Origin: Inia geoffrensis
Taxonomy: Eukaryota; Chordata; Mammalia; Artiodactyla; Iniidae
DNA length: 64,000 bases
Assembly: GCA_036417435.1 (NCBI GenBank)
Contig: CM070910.1
Span: forward strand, 14,449,501 to 14,513,500
Direction: 5' to 3'
How positions within the stretch are numbered: the first letter of the stretch is position 1; each line of letters starts with the position of its first letter. The position numbers were made by a program, and so were the translations under genes. Below are positions 51,901 to 63,453 of the stretch, one piece after another. The notes beneath the pieces are model-generated. The model was not told the origin of the DNA. It did not search any database and saw nothing but the letters and a program-made list of their open reading frames with translations.

Positions 51901-52738
51901 TTTTTGACCCACCTCCTAGAGAAATGGAAATAAAAACAATAATAAACAAATGGGACCTAATGAAACTTAAAAGCTTTTGCACAGCAAAGGAAACCATAAA
52001 CAAGACCAAAAGACAACCCTCAGAATGGGAGAAAATATTTGCAAATGAAGCAACTGACAAAGGATTAATCTCCAAAATTTACAAGCAGCTCATGCAGCTC
52101 AATAACAAAATCTCAACCCAATCCACAAATCGGCAGAAGACCTAAATAGACATTTCTCCATAGAAGATATACAGACTGCCAACAAACATATGAAAGAATG
52201 CTCAACATCACTAATCATTAGATAAATGCAAATCAAAACTAGAATGAGATATCATCTCACATGGGTCAGAATGGCCATCATCAAAAAATCTAGAAACAAT
52301 AAATGCTGGAGAGGGTGTAGAGAAAAGGGAACACTCTTGCACTGTTGGTGGGAATGTAAATTGATACAGCCACTGTGGAGAACAGTATGGAGGTTCCTTA
52401 AAAAACTACAAAAAGAACTACCATATGACCCAGCAATCCCACTACTGGGCATATACACTGAGAAAACCATAATTCAAAAAGGGTCATGTACCAAACTGTT
52501 CATTGCAGCTCTATTTACAATAGCCCGGACATGGAAACAACCTAAGTGTCCATCATCAGATGAATGGATAAAGAAGATGTGGCCCATATATACAATGGAA
52601 TATTACTCAGCCATAAAAAGAAACGAAATTGAGCTATTTGTAATGAGGTGGATAGACCTAGAGTCTGTCATACAAAGTGAAGTAAGTCAGAAAGAGAAAG
52701 ACAAATACCGTATGCTAACACATATATATGGAATTTAA
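48922..52738 (+). pseudogene. L1-3 ORF2 (endonuclease/reverse transcriptase), broken
   Basis: ATG at 48922, stop at 52738 after HIYGI. Endonuclease signs: NVNGLNAPTKRHRL, GDFDTPL (Asn of GDFN changed to Asp, about 49366) and SDHNAM (about 49615). RT signs: [17 protein letters not shown] (about 50331), RPISLMN and [11 protein letters not shown] (about 50627). The catalytic box is FAED (51026-51037), identical to L1-2. The C-terminal Cys-rich segment has [18 protein letters not shown] (about 52300). A 2-nt gain near 49070, a compensating gain nearby, a short deletion near 49710, and stops at 50177, 50888, 51491 and 52143 destroy the frame. Confidence 0.93.
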
Positions 52739-52957
52739 GAAAAAAAAATGTCATGAAGAACCTAGGGGTAAGACAGGAATAAAAACACAGACCTACTGGA
52801 GAACGGACTTGAGGATGTGGGGAGGGGGAAGGGTGAGCTGTGACAAAGCAAGAGAGAGGCATGGACATATATACACTACCAAACGTCAGGTAGATAGCTA
52901 GTGGGAAGCAGCCGCATAGCACAGGGATATCAGCTCAGTGCTTTGTGACCGCCTGGA

Positions 52958-52987
52958 GGGGTGGGATAGGGAGGGTGGGAGGGAGGG
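52958..52987 (+). other. G-quadruplex motif in L1-3 3' UTR
   Basis: GGGG T GGG ATA GGG A GGG T GGG A GGG A GGG: seven G runs with 1-3-base loops. Same tract as in L1-1 and the copy at 21120, one unit longer. Confidence 0.85.
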
Positions 52988-53117
52988 AGACGCAAGAGGG
53001 AAGACATATAGGAACATATGTATATGTATAACTGATTCACTTTGTTATAAAGCAGAAACTAACACACCATTGTAAAGCAATTATACTCCAATAAAGATGT
53101 AAAAAAAAAAAAAAAAA

Positions 53118-53298
53118 CTGACGAAAGAATATGGAATAGCTAATTCTGAATAGCTTCAAGATTTTAATATTAAAGGTGTTATCAAATCCCTCCAAAAAAA
53201 AAATGCACTTTAGAGAAATATTCACAATTTCACCCAACTTGATACAGTATTTTGAGACTTAAGCTTTTAATATTTCAGTAAAAATTCAGTTAATTTGT
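53118..53298 (+). other. Probable 3'-transduced sequence of L1-3
   Basis: These 181 bases are unlike any L1 3' UTR in the window. They lie between the element's own A17 run (53101-53117) and a second A tail (53299-53318) that abuts the target duplication. A variant poly(A) signal AGTAAA (53277-53282) sits 16 nt before the second tail. This is the standard layout of L1 read-through past a weak signal. Confidence 0.85.
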
Positions 53299-53328
53299 AA
53301 AAAAAAAAAAAAAAAAAATCCACCTCCC

Positions 53329-53649
53329 AGTGCAGGGGACACAGGTTCAAGCCCTGGTCCAGGAAGATCCCACATGCCACAGAGCAACTAAGCCCGTGTG
53401 CCACAACTACTGAGCCTGCATTCTACAGCCCGTGAGCCATAACTACTGAGCCCCTGTGCCATAACTACTGAAGCCCGCACGCCTGGACCCCCTGCTCCGC
53501 AACAAGAGAAGCCACCACAATGAGAAGCCCGTGCACTGCAACGAAGAGTAGCCCCCGCTCGCCGCAACTAGAGAAAGCCCGCACGCAACAGTGAAGACCC
53601 AACGCAGCCAAAAATAAAATAAGTAAATTTTTAAAAATAAATAAATAAA
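53329..53649 (+). mobile_element. Older CHR-type SINE, right part (middle nest layer)
   Basis: Continues the SINE begun at 45870: GCAGGGGACACAGGTTCAAGC (B-box region), repeated ATAACTACTGAGCCC units, CCAACGCAGCC, and an (AAAT)n-like tail. Ends at the second copy of TAAAAACTCCTG (53650-53661). Confidence 0.95.
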
Positions 53650-53661
53650 TAAAAACTCCTG

Positions 53662-53735
53662 AACTGTATACAGTTGAAATAGGTGAATTTTATTTATGTG
53701 GAATATATCTCAATAAAGCTGTGGAAAAGTTTTTA
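53662..53735 (+). mobile_element. Old L1 3' end, right part (outermost nest layer)
   Basis: AACTGTATACAGTTGAAATAG, GTGAATTTTATTTATG, TATCTCAATAAAGCTG and an A-rich end complete the L1 fragment of 45334-45869. Confidence 0.8.
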
Positions 53736-54309
53736 AAACACTATCACATACATTATCACATCGACTCTTCATACTCGTACTCCAAAACGATGATTATAAA
53801 GGCCAGATGAGATAACATATCATAATATATATAACAAACCACAGAAAAGAAAAACAGCAACTACTTTTAAAATTAAAAGTCTATAGTCATGAATAGTAGT
53901 CTGGGTTCTATTTCTGGGCTCAGAAATATTTCTGTAGTAAAAGAAACAGTTTACTAGGGGTTTGCCTCCTGCAGCATATCTGCATCATCAATGATTCAGG
54001 CATTAAAGGCTCTTACAGTCACCCAGAATATATTTGTGGTGCACTCATTGACTGTTTTGATACAGCCAGAGTCTAAGAGCTTTCGGGGTACAAAATGTTC
54101 CATCCATCACTCTTTCCATTTATGCACTACTAAGTGACTAAAAGGAAAGGGGATTTTAGACCTTCGGTGAGTCTACATTTTCAAACCACTCAGTAAAAAA
54201 GAAAAGCCTATTTTTTTTGCAGATGACAACAACACTGATTCCTGAGATAATATGAAGAAGGTAGAACAACCTAAGGATTCACGGCCGATGCTAGAGAAAC
54301 AGTAGCACA
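53736..54309. other. Non-coding stretch without recognised feature
   Basis: No supported gene or repeat. Confidence 0.4.
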
Positions 54310-54540
54310 ATCTTACCTAGCACTTCCTCCATAACAGCCATAGATCTAGCAAGTTACATATATTAACTCATTTAAACAGCAAAACAACCAGTTATTAACT
54401 ATAGTTCACACATGAGAATGCGAGGCTCTGAGTAGCTTGCCAAGTATCACCCAGCTCACAAGTGGCAGAGACGGGACTGGCACCAAATGCTCTGACACCA
54501 GAATCTGTACCCTTGGCCTAGTCTACCGGCTCCTCATCTA
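54310..54540 (-). mobile_element. MIR SINE
   Basis: ATATTAACTCATTTAAACAG, GAGAATGCGAGGCTCTGAG, TAGCTTGCCAAGTATCACCC, CACAAGTGGCAGAGACGGGAC and GCTCTGACACCAGAATCTG follow the minus-strand MIR order. Confidence 0.85.
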
Positions 54541-55689
54541 AATCCAAGTTTGATATAGAAAAGAGCTGCCACACATTATGTTTTCTCTAATAATATTTTT
54601 AATCAAAGTAAAACTTAAAATCAAATGCATGTAAATCACCCAAATTTGTTTCTTTCATCACCTTGAGTCTTCTTCCTCAGCCAGATTCACTGATATTTCG
54701 CATATAGGACTTCAGTTTAGCCACCATATCCAATGTAATCTGGTCATGTTATCCGGTAGCTAGAGGACTTTTTGATGAAAAAATAAACTTGAGATAGGAA
54801 AAAGTTTACCTTTGTATTAAAATACACAGCGTTTGTTATAAAACACAAAAACAATCATGAACCATTTAATAAAATTATTGGAACCCCTTATAGCTATTAC
54901 AGGGATAATTTTAAACAATCATCCTCTTTGTGGCCTCTGTCTAAAATAATACAAAACTCACAAACTTAAAAAGACAAAAAAATCAATCAATCAAATATTG
55001 GGGCTACATACTTCTCAAGAGAAAAAGAAGAGAAAAAGAGGAAGAGGTACCCATTGTTCTCTTTTCATTGAGATGATATATTTTTGTTAAACTGAATCAT
55101 GTTTTCCTGGAGTAATAAAGAACTAGCCAATAGCCCATCAGTAACAAGAGTGATTGATCTACTTGTATTTTGAGGTCCACAAGTTTGATTAACTTCAGCA
55201 TTTCCACTGTTTGAAAAAGAAAGCACAGGCAGGTGGCATTCAAGTTGTAATTTGTTCGTGATTATCCTAATGGGATATGTCTAAAAAGAAGCAAAATACA
55301 TAGAAAGAAATGTTCAGAAAACAGTGAAAAGCCTAAATCAGGAAATAGGAGTCACTGACTGAGAATTACTTGATTATTCAGTGCATTTAGGAAGATGCTA
55401 ACAGAGAGTCCAGAGAATCCAGAAGGAAGTAAACCACCTTCATTTTAATTATGCACACTACAGGTTACAAAAGTTTGACCTAAAAAAATACAAAGTCATT
55501 TTCTTTGAGAATCATCTTGGTTTACGCAATTCTTACAAATGTACAAAGATGAAAAAATGTGGTTTAATACTTTCCTACCAGTAACACACTTTTTAAAGGT
55601 ATAAACATACTGGAAGTACATGGTAATATTAGAGACCAAAACTAGCTTATTTATGTTCCCTTAAAATCAGCTGAAAAATGAATGACTTC
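54541..55689. other. Non-coding stretch without recognised feature
   Basis: AT-rich; a purine-rich stretch at 55010-55050. No supported gene or repeat. Confidence 0.4.
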
Positions 55690-55925
55690 TCCTTGTCCAC
55701 TCTTGGTGGGATTACAAAATGGTGCAACTGCTATGAAAAACAGTATGGCAATTCATCAAAAAACTAAAAATAGAATTACCATATGATCCAACAATCCCAC
55801 TCTACATATACATCCAAAGGAACTGAAAGCAGGGTCTCAGAGATACCCATGTCCATAGCTGCATACCCCACAAGAGCCAAGAGGTAGAAGCAACCCAAAT
55901 GTCCATAGACAGATGAATGGTGCAT
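55690..55925 (+). mobile_element. Old L1 ORF2 C-terminal fragment
   Basis: TTGGTGGGATTACAAAATGG, TATGATCCAACAATCCCACT, AACTGAAAGCAGGGTCTCAG and CAACCCAAATGTCCATAGAC are ORF2-end words of an old L1; both ends are lost. Confidence 0.85.
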
Positions 55926-56184
55926 TCGTGTAGCACTCAAATATTATCTTATCTCCTCTTTGTATTCCCAATCAGTCTGTGAAATCTGAAAGAAAGACAT
56001 AAGGACTTATATTTCTTTGTGTCTATAATGCCCAGCACATTCATGCATTCACTCAAAAATATTGATTGAAGGCCTATATACTTGGCCCCATTCTAGGTGT
56101 AATGACCATCAATGTACAACATACACACCTTCACTAAATACATGACTGGTGAACTTGATTATAATGATTCTATTCAACTGAATT

Positions 56185-56400
56185 CAACACACAGTAGCAA
56201 ACATTTAACTGGCCATATCGTATAGCAGGAATGTTCTAAGCATCATTATTATTATCTCCAGTTTGTAAATGAAAACACTGAGGCACGGAGAAGTTAAGCA
56301 ATTTGCCCAGATTACACAGTCAAGAACTGGCAGGGACAAGATATGACTCTCAGCAGGCTCATTCCAGAGTCGGTGATTTTAACTACCCTGCTCTATCTGC
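56185..56400 (-). mobile_element. MIR SINE
   Basis: GTTCTAAGCATCATTATTATT, AATGAAAACACTGAGGCACGG, GAAGTTAAGCAATTTGCCCAG, AGAACTGGCAGGGACAAG and ATTCCAGAGTCGGTGATTTT follow the minus-strand MIR order. Confidence 0.88.
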
Positions 56401-58204
56401 TCAGCATGAATACTCTGCTACGTTTAAGGGAAATGATATTAATAATACCCCGCATTTACCCTGTATGAGCTCACGGGTGAGCAGGGTAGAGAGAGAGCTA
56501 TAATACGAAATTATAAGCGCTGTAACAGAGAGATAAGCGTAGCAGCACAGAGGAGGATTCAGTGAAGTTTATTCTAAAACTGCGAAGGCTTTATAGTAAG
56601 AAACACTTAAGGTAAGCTTTGATAAAGTCACCGGGAGGAAAAGGAGGAAGGAGAGAAGACAAAGCAGGAAGAGAAAGGCAAGAGGAGGCGGAGATGATTG
56701 TGATAATGGGAAGATTGCCATCAGGGCACAGAGGAGAGAAAATTGACATTCCTGTGGATTGCTAGGGAACGGCAGTGAACGACAGACCCTCCTCTCACGC
56801 CCCTATCAGAAACGGAACAGTTTCCTCCCAATAAAGGGACCTGGTTAGCCGGAGGCAGACACAGCTACAGCAGCAGCCCCATTTCTGCTGACAGCAGCCT
56901 CTAGAGATGTCACAGGTGATCAAAGCAAGTAGAGTAGAGGAAAGCCTTACCCATCAGTGGACTTAGCCGCAATCACCCACCTGAAGAGCCGAAGGTCGGC
57001 CTCGATATTTTCAAAATAAAGCCTAGAGTTTAAGGAGAAGAGGTAGAAACGCTAAGCAAATGACTAAAGGGAAATTTTCAGAGTGAACCAAATTCTGAGT
57101 GCTTGGGCATCAGATTAAAAAAAACCTGTTAACTCAGCCATAGACATGCACAGGCCAGAAACAAGTTCTGATGATACTTGGCGTCGTTTTAAAAGTAGAG
57201 AAAGAAAAAAAAATTATCAAAAATTAACTAAGGAAACTCTAAGAAATGTGAAGAATGTTCCTGGAGAATAAGAAGGAAGTTCAAGACAGAGGTGAAGGCC
57301 GAGGTGAGAGCTTTTAGAGGTGAGGACACATTTTGTCAGCTCTGGGACAGCACAGGAGATTAAGGGCCTGGGAAGCAGTCTATCTTCAGAGAATATCTTC
57401 TCTTCTATCTTCAGAGAATATTTGTTTCAACAAATATAGGGGAACCTAGTGATAATATAGCCATAAATCTCAACTGACCTGTTAGATCTGCAGTGACAGA
57501 ACCAGCAAAGACAGTGCCCAGGTCCAGATCTTAAGGAGTGCAGTGCATTCCACACAGTAGCTTCTCAATAAGTATGTGTGAGTGGATAATGGAGAAAAAG
57601 GGATAGAAGGGGGGATGAAGGGAAAGAAGGAGAAAGGGAGGGAAGAGGCAGCAAATGAGGACCATGTCGTGGATGGTTGTGGGTAGGCTGCTAACAGATG
57701 AAACCAAAAGATAAGGAGGAAAGAATTTCTGCCAGAAGAAACTGAAATATGATGCCTGTAAAGACAGAAGTTCAAAATCAAGTCAGAGCATGAACAACAA
57801 GGAGAAATAAACTATTTAATCTATGGCATGGTCATATTTTGGAAATTAGATCAAAGAGGTTTGGGGTTATAGCCTGTATGGACTTATCATTTGAGAGTAA
57901 AGGAAAGTGGTTTAGCAAAAAACAAATCCTTGAGGTATATCACACACACAGGGCACAGCAAAGACTTTTATAATCCTGACAACAGCTGTTTTTCACTTTG
58001 TTGGACAACATGCAATCAAAACTAGACTTGGAATCCCTTCACGTTCATGAGAAGAAAGAAAGAAAAACGATCTACCCAGAAGATAAATAGAGGATATCCG
58101 AGCTAGTAAAATTACCCTAGAAAAAGAGCCACACCATGATTTTAGACCTTTATCTTGAGAATAAAGTTTGATTGGCCTCAACAGTATGATTACAAGATAT
58201 AACA
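56401..58204. other. Non-coding stretch without recognised gene
   Basis: Purine-rich patch at 56637-56690. A short tandem duplication lies near 57387-57425 (CTATCTTCAGAGAATAT twice). No supported gene. Confidence 0.4.
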
Positions 58205-58420
58205 ACATCAGCAGCCACTATGTTTATGTAACACTTACATGCCAAGGACTTGCTAAATGCTCTTCATGCCTTATCTCATTTAGCCCTCATGACAATATGA
58301 AGTAGGTACAACCATTATTATCTTTATTTAAAAGGTAAAAAATCTAACAATTACCAAGATTGAGAAACTTGACCCCAAATCACCTAGTGGTCAAGCCAGG
58401 ACAGTGAAGCCAAGACTCAG
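58205..58420 (-). mobile_element. MIR SINE
   Basis: ATGTAACACTTACATGCCAAG, CTTATCTCATTTAGCCCTCA, ATATGAAGTAGGTACAACC and CACCTAGTGGTCAAGCC follow a decayed minus-strand MIR. Confidence 0.75.
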
Positions 58421-58994
58421 TGAAGCCTCATCTTATGAATAAGATAAAACATGAAATACTAGAAGGGATTCACAATAGAGAAATCTCTACCACAGCCTAT
58501 ATTCCATGATTTGAAAATGGTGGGAAGTGTCCTCCTGCCTTAAGACACTAGGAAATACCTGCTGAGTGCTGAAAGCAGCACTAATATTCTAACCTAACAG
58601 AGGCAGGAGGTAAACCAGGTTTCAACACTGCCCCAGTACCTTCTTTAATGTAACGTCCCAGTACCTCCTTTAGCCACCACCAACTCCCAAGTCAATATGA
58701 AGCTAATAAAGTCATTTCATCTTAATCAAGTTCAATTCAAATTAATCCCACTTTGGCCACAGACACCGAATTTCAGCTAATGCCCATAGAAACTATTTTA
58801 TAAATGAGACATATATAAAATAGAACCAGCCCATAAGAGATAAAAGTCCTCCAAATATAAGTACTCATGGACCCATTCTAGTTTATAATATTGCTTTTAT
58901 GGAATACATGAAATTGGAGAACTGTTACTTGGACATTATTTAAAAAAAGCAAATTCTGATAGGTATGTTATTCAAAACAATTGATTCTCACATC
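58421..58994. other. Non-coding stretch with a small tandem duplication
   Basis: CCCAGTACCTTCTTTAATG and CCCAGTACCTCCTTTAGCC (58631-58675) are adjacent near-copies. Otherwise nothing recognised. Confidence 0.4.
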
Positions 58995-59705
58995 CACTGT
59001 GATGGCTACTATCCAAAAAAAAAAAGAAAAAAAACCAGAAAATATCTGTGTTGGTAAGGAACTGGAACTCTTAGTCACTGTTGGTGGGATTGTAAAATGA
59101 TGCAACTGCTTTAGAAAACAATGTGGCAATTCCTCAAAAAATAGAATTACTGTATGATCCTCAAAAAAATAGAATTACTCTATGATCTAGCAATCCCACT
59201 TCTGGGTACAAATCCAAAATAACTGAGAGCAGGGTCTCAAAGAGATATTTGCACACCCATGTTCATAGCAGCATTATTCACAATAGCCAAGACGTAGAAG
59301 CAACCTAAGTATCCTTTCACAGGTGAAGGAATAAACAAAATATATTATAGTATATTCATACAATGGAATATTGTGTGACCTTAAACAAGAAGGAAGCTCT
59401 GTCACATGCCACAACACAGGTGGACCTTGAGGACATTATGCTAAGTGAAATAAGCCTATCATAAATTTTTAAAACTGTGTGATTCTACTTATATGAAGTG
59501 TCCAAAGGAGTCAAATTCATAGAAATAGAAAGTAAAATGATGGTTGCCAGGAGCTGAGTGGAGGGGGTAGTGGTGAGCTGTTTAATGGCTATAGAGTTTC
59601 AGTTTTGTGAGATGAAACAGTTCTGGAGATGTGCTGCACAACAACGTGAACACACTTAAAACAAGCAAACTGTACACTTAAAAATGGTTAAGGTGGTAAA
59701 AACAT
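58995..59705 (+). mobile_element. Old L1 3' end (L1MA/L1MB-like)
   Basis: TGTGATGGCTACTATCC, GTTGGTGGGATTGTAAAATG, TAGCAGCATTATTCACAATA, GGACATTATGCTAAGTGAA, AGAAAGTAAAATGATGGTTG and CTTAAAAATGGTTAAGGTGG define an old ORF2 end plus 3' UTR. It holds a 27/28-bp tandem duplication at 59131-59185. Confidence 0.88.
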
Positions 59706-60420
59706 ACATACTCATTACCATAAGGTAATACTTCCATATGATTTGGAGTTTTTTCTTGCAACATTAAACAATACATCTAAACTATGGATTGCTTAAATAA
59801 TATAAAAAGGAATAAATTATGAAAAAGCAATTGAATGACTGTATGTAGAAAAGAAAATAAATCTGTTTGTGCTTATTAAGAAGACAAAAATAGACAGAAG
59901 ATTCAAGGAGATACGTTAAAGCTTTATTCAGTAAAAGGCTTTATAAAACAGAGCTGGCCAATGGAATGTGTTTTGTTAGGTGGTGAGTTTTGGGCCACTG
60001 ATTCATTCAAGCAGAGGAAGACCTGTATCTATCAGTGTTGCTATAGGGGCTTTTGCACTGACTGGAAATTTTTCCTCTGTTAACTCTAAGGTCTTTCTAG
60101 TCCAAATCCCATGATTCTATGTCAAAAGAATCCAAGTAAACAAAGGGACAGTTGGAGGCTTTGATCATCCAGGAAAATTATTCACAAACCAAACCGAAAA
60201 GATTGATAGATTTGATTATATAAAAAGAATTCTCTATAGCCACACCAAAACAAAGAACAACAACAAAAAAACCCACAATCATAAAACAAAATTAAAAGGC
60301 CAACAATGAAATGTGAAACAAAATTTACATCATTTAGTACAAATAAGCTGGTAATTTTATTATATAAAAAAGTTTTACATATCATAAACAATAACCAAAA
60401 TAATAAAAAACCACAGTAAC
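59706..60420. other. Non-coding stretch without recognised feature
   Basis: AT-rich. No supported gene or repeat. Confidence 0.4.
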
Positions 60421-60905
60421 AAAAGGCTCAAAAAATATTGACAGGCAATTGCGGAAGAAGAAGAAATACCCATAGACAATAAACAAATGTTGATATTTGC
60501 AGCTTTCTCCTTATAATGCAGTAGTAGACATTAAAACTAGTAAGATAGTTCTTTGCTTGCTAATATGGAAAAATCTTCAAGGTATTTTGTTAAGTGAAAA
60601 AAGCAAGGGGCAAAACAATATGTATAGTGTGCTTCTGTTTGTGTGGGGAAAAAATAAGGACACACATGCATGCACACACACAAACACACACACACACAAA
60701 CGTGTTTACCTCCATGTGCCTTTCCTTATATGTGCATAATTATTTTAGGGAGGCTACTTGAGAAAATGCTAGAGTGGTTGCCTCCTGAGGGAGTTACTGA
60801 TGGATGTCTGGGAAGCAGGTATTGGAGGTACTCATCCTGTATAATATTTTGTTTCTTTAACATTTGAACCATATATACTTATTCAAGGGATAATAAAATA
60901 TTTGT
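60421..60905 (+). mobile_element. Ancient L1M-type 3' region with (CA)n
   Basis: AAGGTATTTTGTTAAGTGAA, AAAGCAAGGGGCAAAACAA, TGTATAGTGTGCTTCTGTTTG, GTGGTTGCCTCCTGAGGG and TAATATTTTGTTTCTTTAAC resemble an old mammal-wide L1 3' UTR. A CA-rich microsatellite sits at 60661-60699. Confidence 0.5.
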
Positions 60906-61109
60906 TAATTTTTGTACTTCTTGCAAATCAAAAAATACACACTGAAATGAGAATTTTTTTCTTTTGTTTTGTCTATTAAATAAAAAGAGGCATCTAGTGT
61001 CCAGGAAAATAAGCCCTCTTGTTGACTGCTAGCATTAATGTAACTTGAGACTATATTTTTGGAGAATAATTGACAATATAAATCAAGGAACTTAAAATGT
61101 GCATATCCT

Positions 61110-62159
61110 GAGGTTTAGCCAAGATGGTGAGTAGGAAGACCCTGAGCTCACCTCCTCCCACAGACACATTAAAATTACAACTACTTATAGAGCAACTATC
61201 TAGGGGAATGACCTGAAGACTAGAAGAAAAGATTTTCTACAACTAAAGATTTAAGATGGATCCACAATGAATTGGTAGGAGGGGCAGAGACGCAGTATAG
61301 TCAAGACCCACACCTCCAGGTATGCAGCTCACAAAGGTGAGGATGATTACAATTGCAGAGGTTTGTCCCAAGAAGCAAGGAGTTAGAGCCACACATTGGG
61401 CTCCCCAGCCCACAGGTCTTGCACTGGGAAGACGAGTCCCTGGAATGATTGACTTTGAAGCCAGTGAGGCTTGAATACAAGAGAGCCAGGGGACTGTAGG
61501 AAACAGAGACTCTGCTCTGAAAGGGCACACACTCCATGTCCCAGTGCAGAGGCAGCAATTTGAAAGAAACCTGAACCAGACCCACCTGCCAATCTTAGAG
61601 AACATCCAGAGAGGCAGGAGGCAACTGGGACTCCCCCTGGGGACACAGAAGCTGGAGGCAGCCATTTTGGGGAGCTCATTCTACCACGAGGACACCTGTG
61701 CTGACAAGCACTATACTGGAGTCTTCCCTCTAGCCTATTAGCACTGGGGGCTTACCCACTCACCAGCAAGCCAACACCAGTCTTGGGGCCCCCAATCCCC
61801 ACAGCCAGTCATGCCTGGATTCAATCCTGCCCACCACCAGGCCACCAAAATCCTAGGATTCCCAAGGCCATGCAACCAGTCATGCTGGGACTCAGCCTCA
61901 CCCATCAGCAGGCCAGCAGCCACCACAAGAGGCAGGGCCTGGCAACCAACCAGTGCACCCACAGCAGTCAGCCCAACCACAATAGAAGGACCCACGCAGC
62001 CCACATAGGGGATACCCCTAGAGCATATAGCTCTGGCGACTATAGGGACATGTGCTGCTGGAACCCATAGGGCACCTGCTACGTAAGACCATTTCTATGA
62101 AATCAGGAATTGTAACTGACCTACATAATACAGAGAAATAGACACAGAGAATCAGGGTA
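61110..62159 (+). promoter_or_regulatory. 5' UTR of L1-4 with diverged tandem units
   Basis: Begins with CCAAGATGGTGAGTAGG. From about 61755 to 61925 there are three diverged units of 70-80 bases, recognisable by CCCACTCACCAGCAAGCC, CCCACCACCAGGCCACC and CACCCATCAGCAGGCCAGC, and by CAGTCATGC in two of them. Open frames across it are not supported as genes. Confidence 0.6.
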
Positions 62160-62949
62160 AATGAAGAGATAGAGGAATATGTCCTAAACAAAGGAATGAG
62201 ACCAAAACCCAGAGAAGAATTAAGTAAAGTGGAGATAACAATTTATCCTATAAATAATTCAAGACAATAATCATAAAGATGCTCAACAAACTCAGGAGAA
62301 GAATGGATGAACTCAATGAGAAGTTTAACAAAGAGTTAGAAAATACAAAGAAGAAATAAACAGAGCTGAAGAATACAATAACAGAAATAAAAAATACACA
62401 GAGCTGGAAAGAAAAAGGAAAAAAGAATTTTTAAAAATGAGAATAGTTTAAGAGACTTATGGGACAACATCAGGCATACTAACACTCACATTAAGGGGGT
62501 CCCAGAGGAAAAGAGAGAAAGGAACAAAGACCTTATTGGAAGAAATAATAGCTGCAAAGTTCACTAACCTGGGAAAGGAAACAGACATCAAGTTCAGGAA
62601 GCTCAAAGAGTCCCAAACAAGATGAACCCAAAGAGGACCACATCAAGAAACATTCTAAGTAAAATGGCAAAAATTAAATATAAAGAGAGAATCTTAAAAG
62701 CAGCAAGGTATACGCAAGGCAACTCCCATAAGACTATCAGCTGGTTTTTCAGCAAATTTTGCAGGTCAGAAGGGAGAGGCACAATATATTTAAAGTGATA
62801 AAAGAAAAAAACCTACAGCCAAAATACTCTACCCAGCAAGGCCATCATTCAGATTTGAAAGAGGAATAAAGAGTTTACAGACAAGCAAAAGCTAAGAGTT
62901 CAGCACCACTAAACTAGCTTTACAAGAAATCTTAAAGGGACTTCTCTAA
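62160..62949 (+). pseudogene. L1-4 ORF1 remnant
   Basis: Aligns with ORF1 of L1-2 by order: NKELENT-type coiled coil (about 62325-62400), LRDLWDNI-like (62450), the GVPEE region (about 62498), NLGKE (about 62565), AAR (about 62700), RYTQG and QPKYSTQQG-like (about 62815), and TAA at 62947-62949. Many stops and indels; no continuous frame. Confidence 0.75.
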
Positions 62950-63453
62950 GTGGAAAAGAAAAGAACACAACTAGAATTAGGAAAATTATGAAAGGAAAAT
63001 ATTCATTTGTCAAGGCAAACATACACTAAAGGTAGTGGATTAACCACTTATAAAGCTAGTAGGAAGGTTAAAAGACAAAAGTAGTAAAACCATCTATAGC
63101 CACAGTAAGTAGTTAAGGGATACACAAAACAAAAAGATGCAACTATGATGGCAAAAACATTAAATATGGGGAAGGAGGAGGAAAAATGCAGGGTTGTTAG
63201 AATGTGTTCCAACTTAAGAGATCATCAATTTTTTTTAATCTATATGTATCTATAAATATAATCTATATCTACATATTTTATTATATATGAACCTCATGGA
63301 AACCACAAACCTATAATAGATGCACTCACAAAAAAAGAGAAAGGGAGTCAAACATAACACTAAAAATAATCATCAAATCACAAGGGAAGGGAGCAAAAGA
63401 AGAAGAAAGGAACAAAGAAGAACTACAAAACCAACCAGAAAACAATCAACAAA

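Larger units (their letters stand above)
45909..53316 (+). mobile_element. Full-length L1 with probable 3' transduction (L1-3)
   Basis: A 7.4-kb element: 5' UTR starting AAGATGGCAGAAGAG, ORF1, 58-nt spacer, ORF2, 3' UTR with quadruplex tract, AATAAA (53090-53095), an A17 run (53101-53117), then 181 non-L1 bases and a final A tail (53299-53318). AATCCACCTGCC (45897-45908) and AATCCACCTCCC (53317-53328) are the target duplication within the host SINE, with one difference. ORF1 has one nonsense codon and ORF2 several indels, so it is now immobile. Confidence 0.96.

Noticed and set aside
53148..53210. Possibility that 53118-53298 is the terminal part of a coding exon or a separate insertion
   Set aside because: It has no open frame of note and no own target duplication; its borders coincide with the L1 A17 run and the final A tail, so transduction explains it better.
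61243..62070. Open frames of 88-140 codons
   Set aside because: They fall in the L1-4 5' UTR; the repeated Ser/Gly/Pro-rich pattern is explained by the tandem units.
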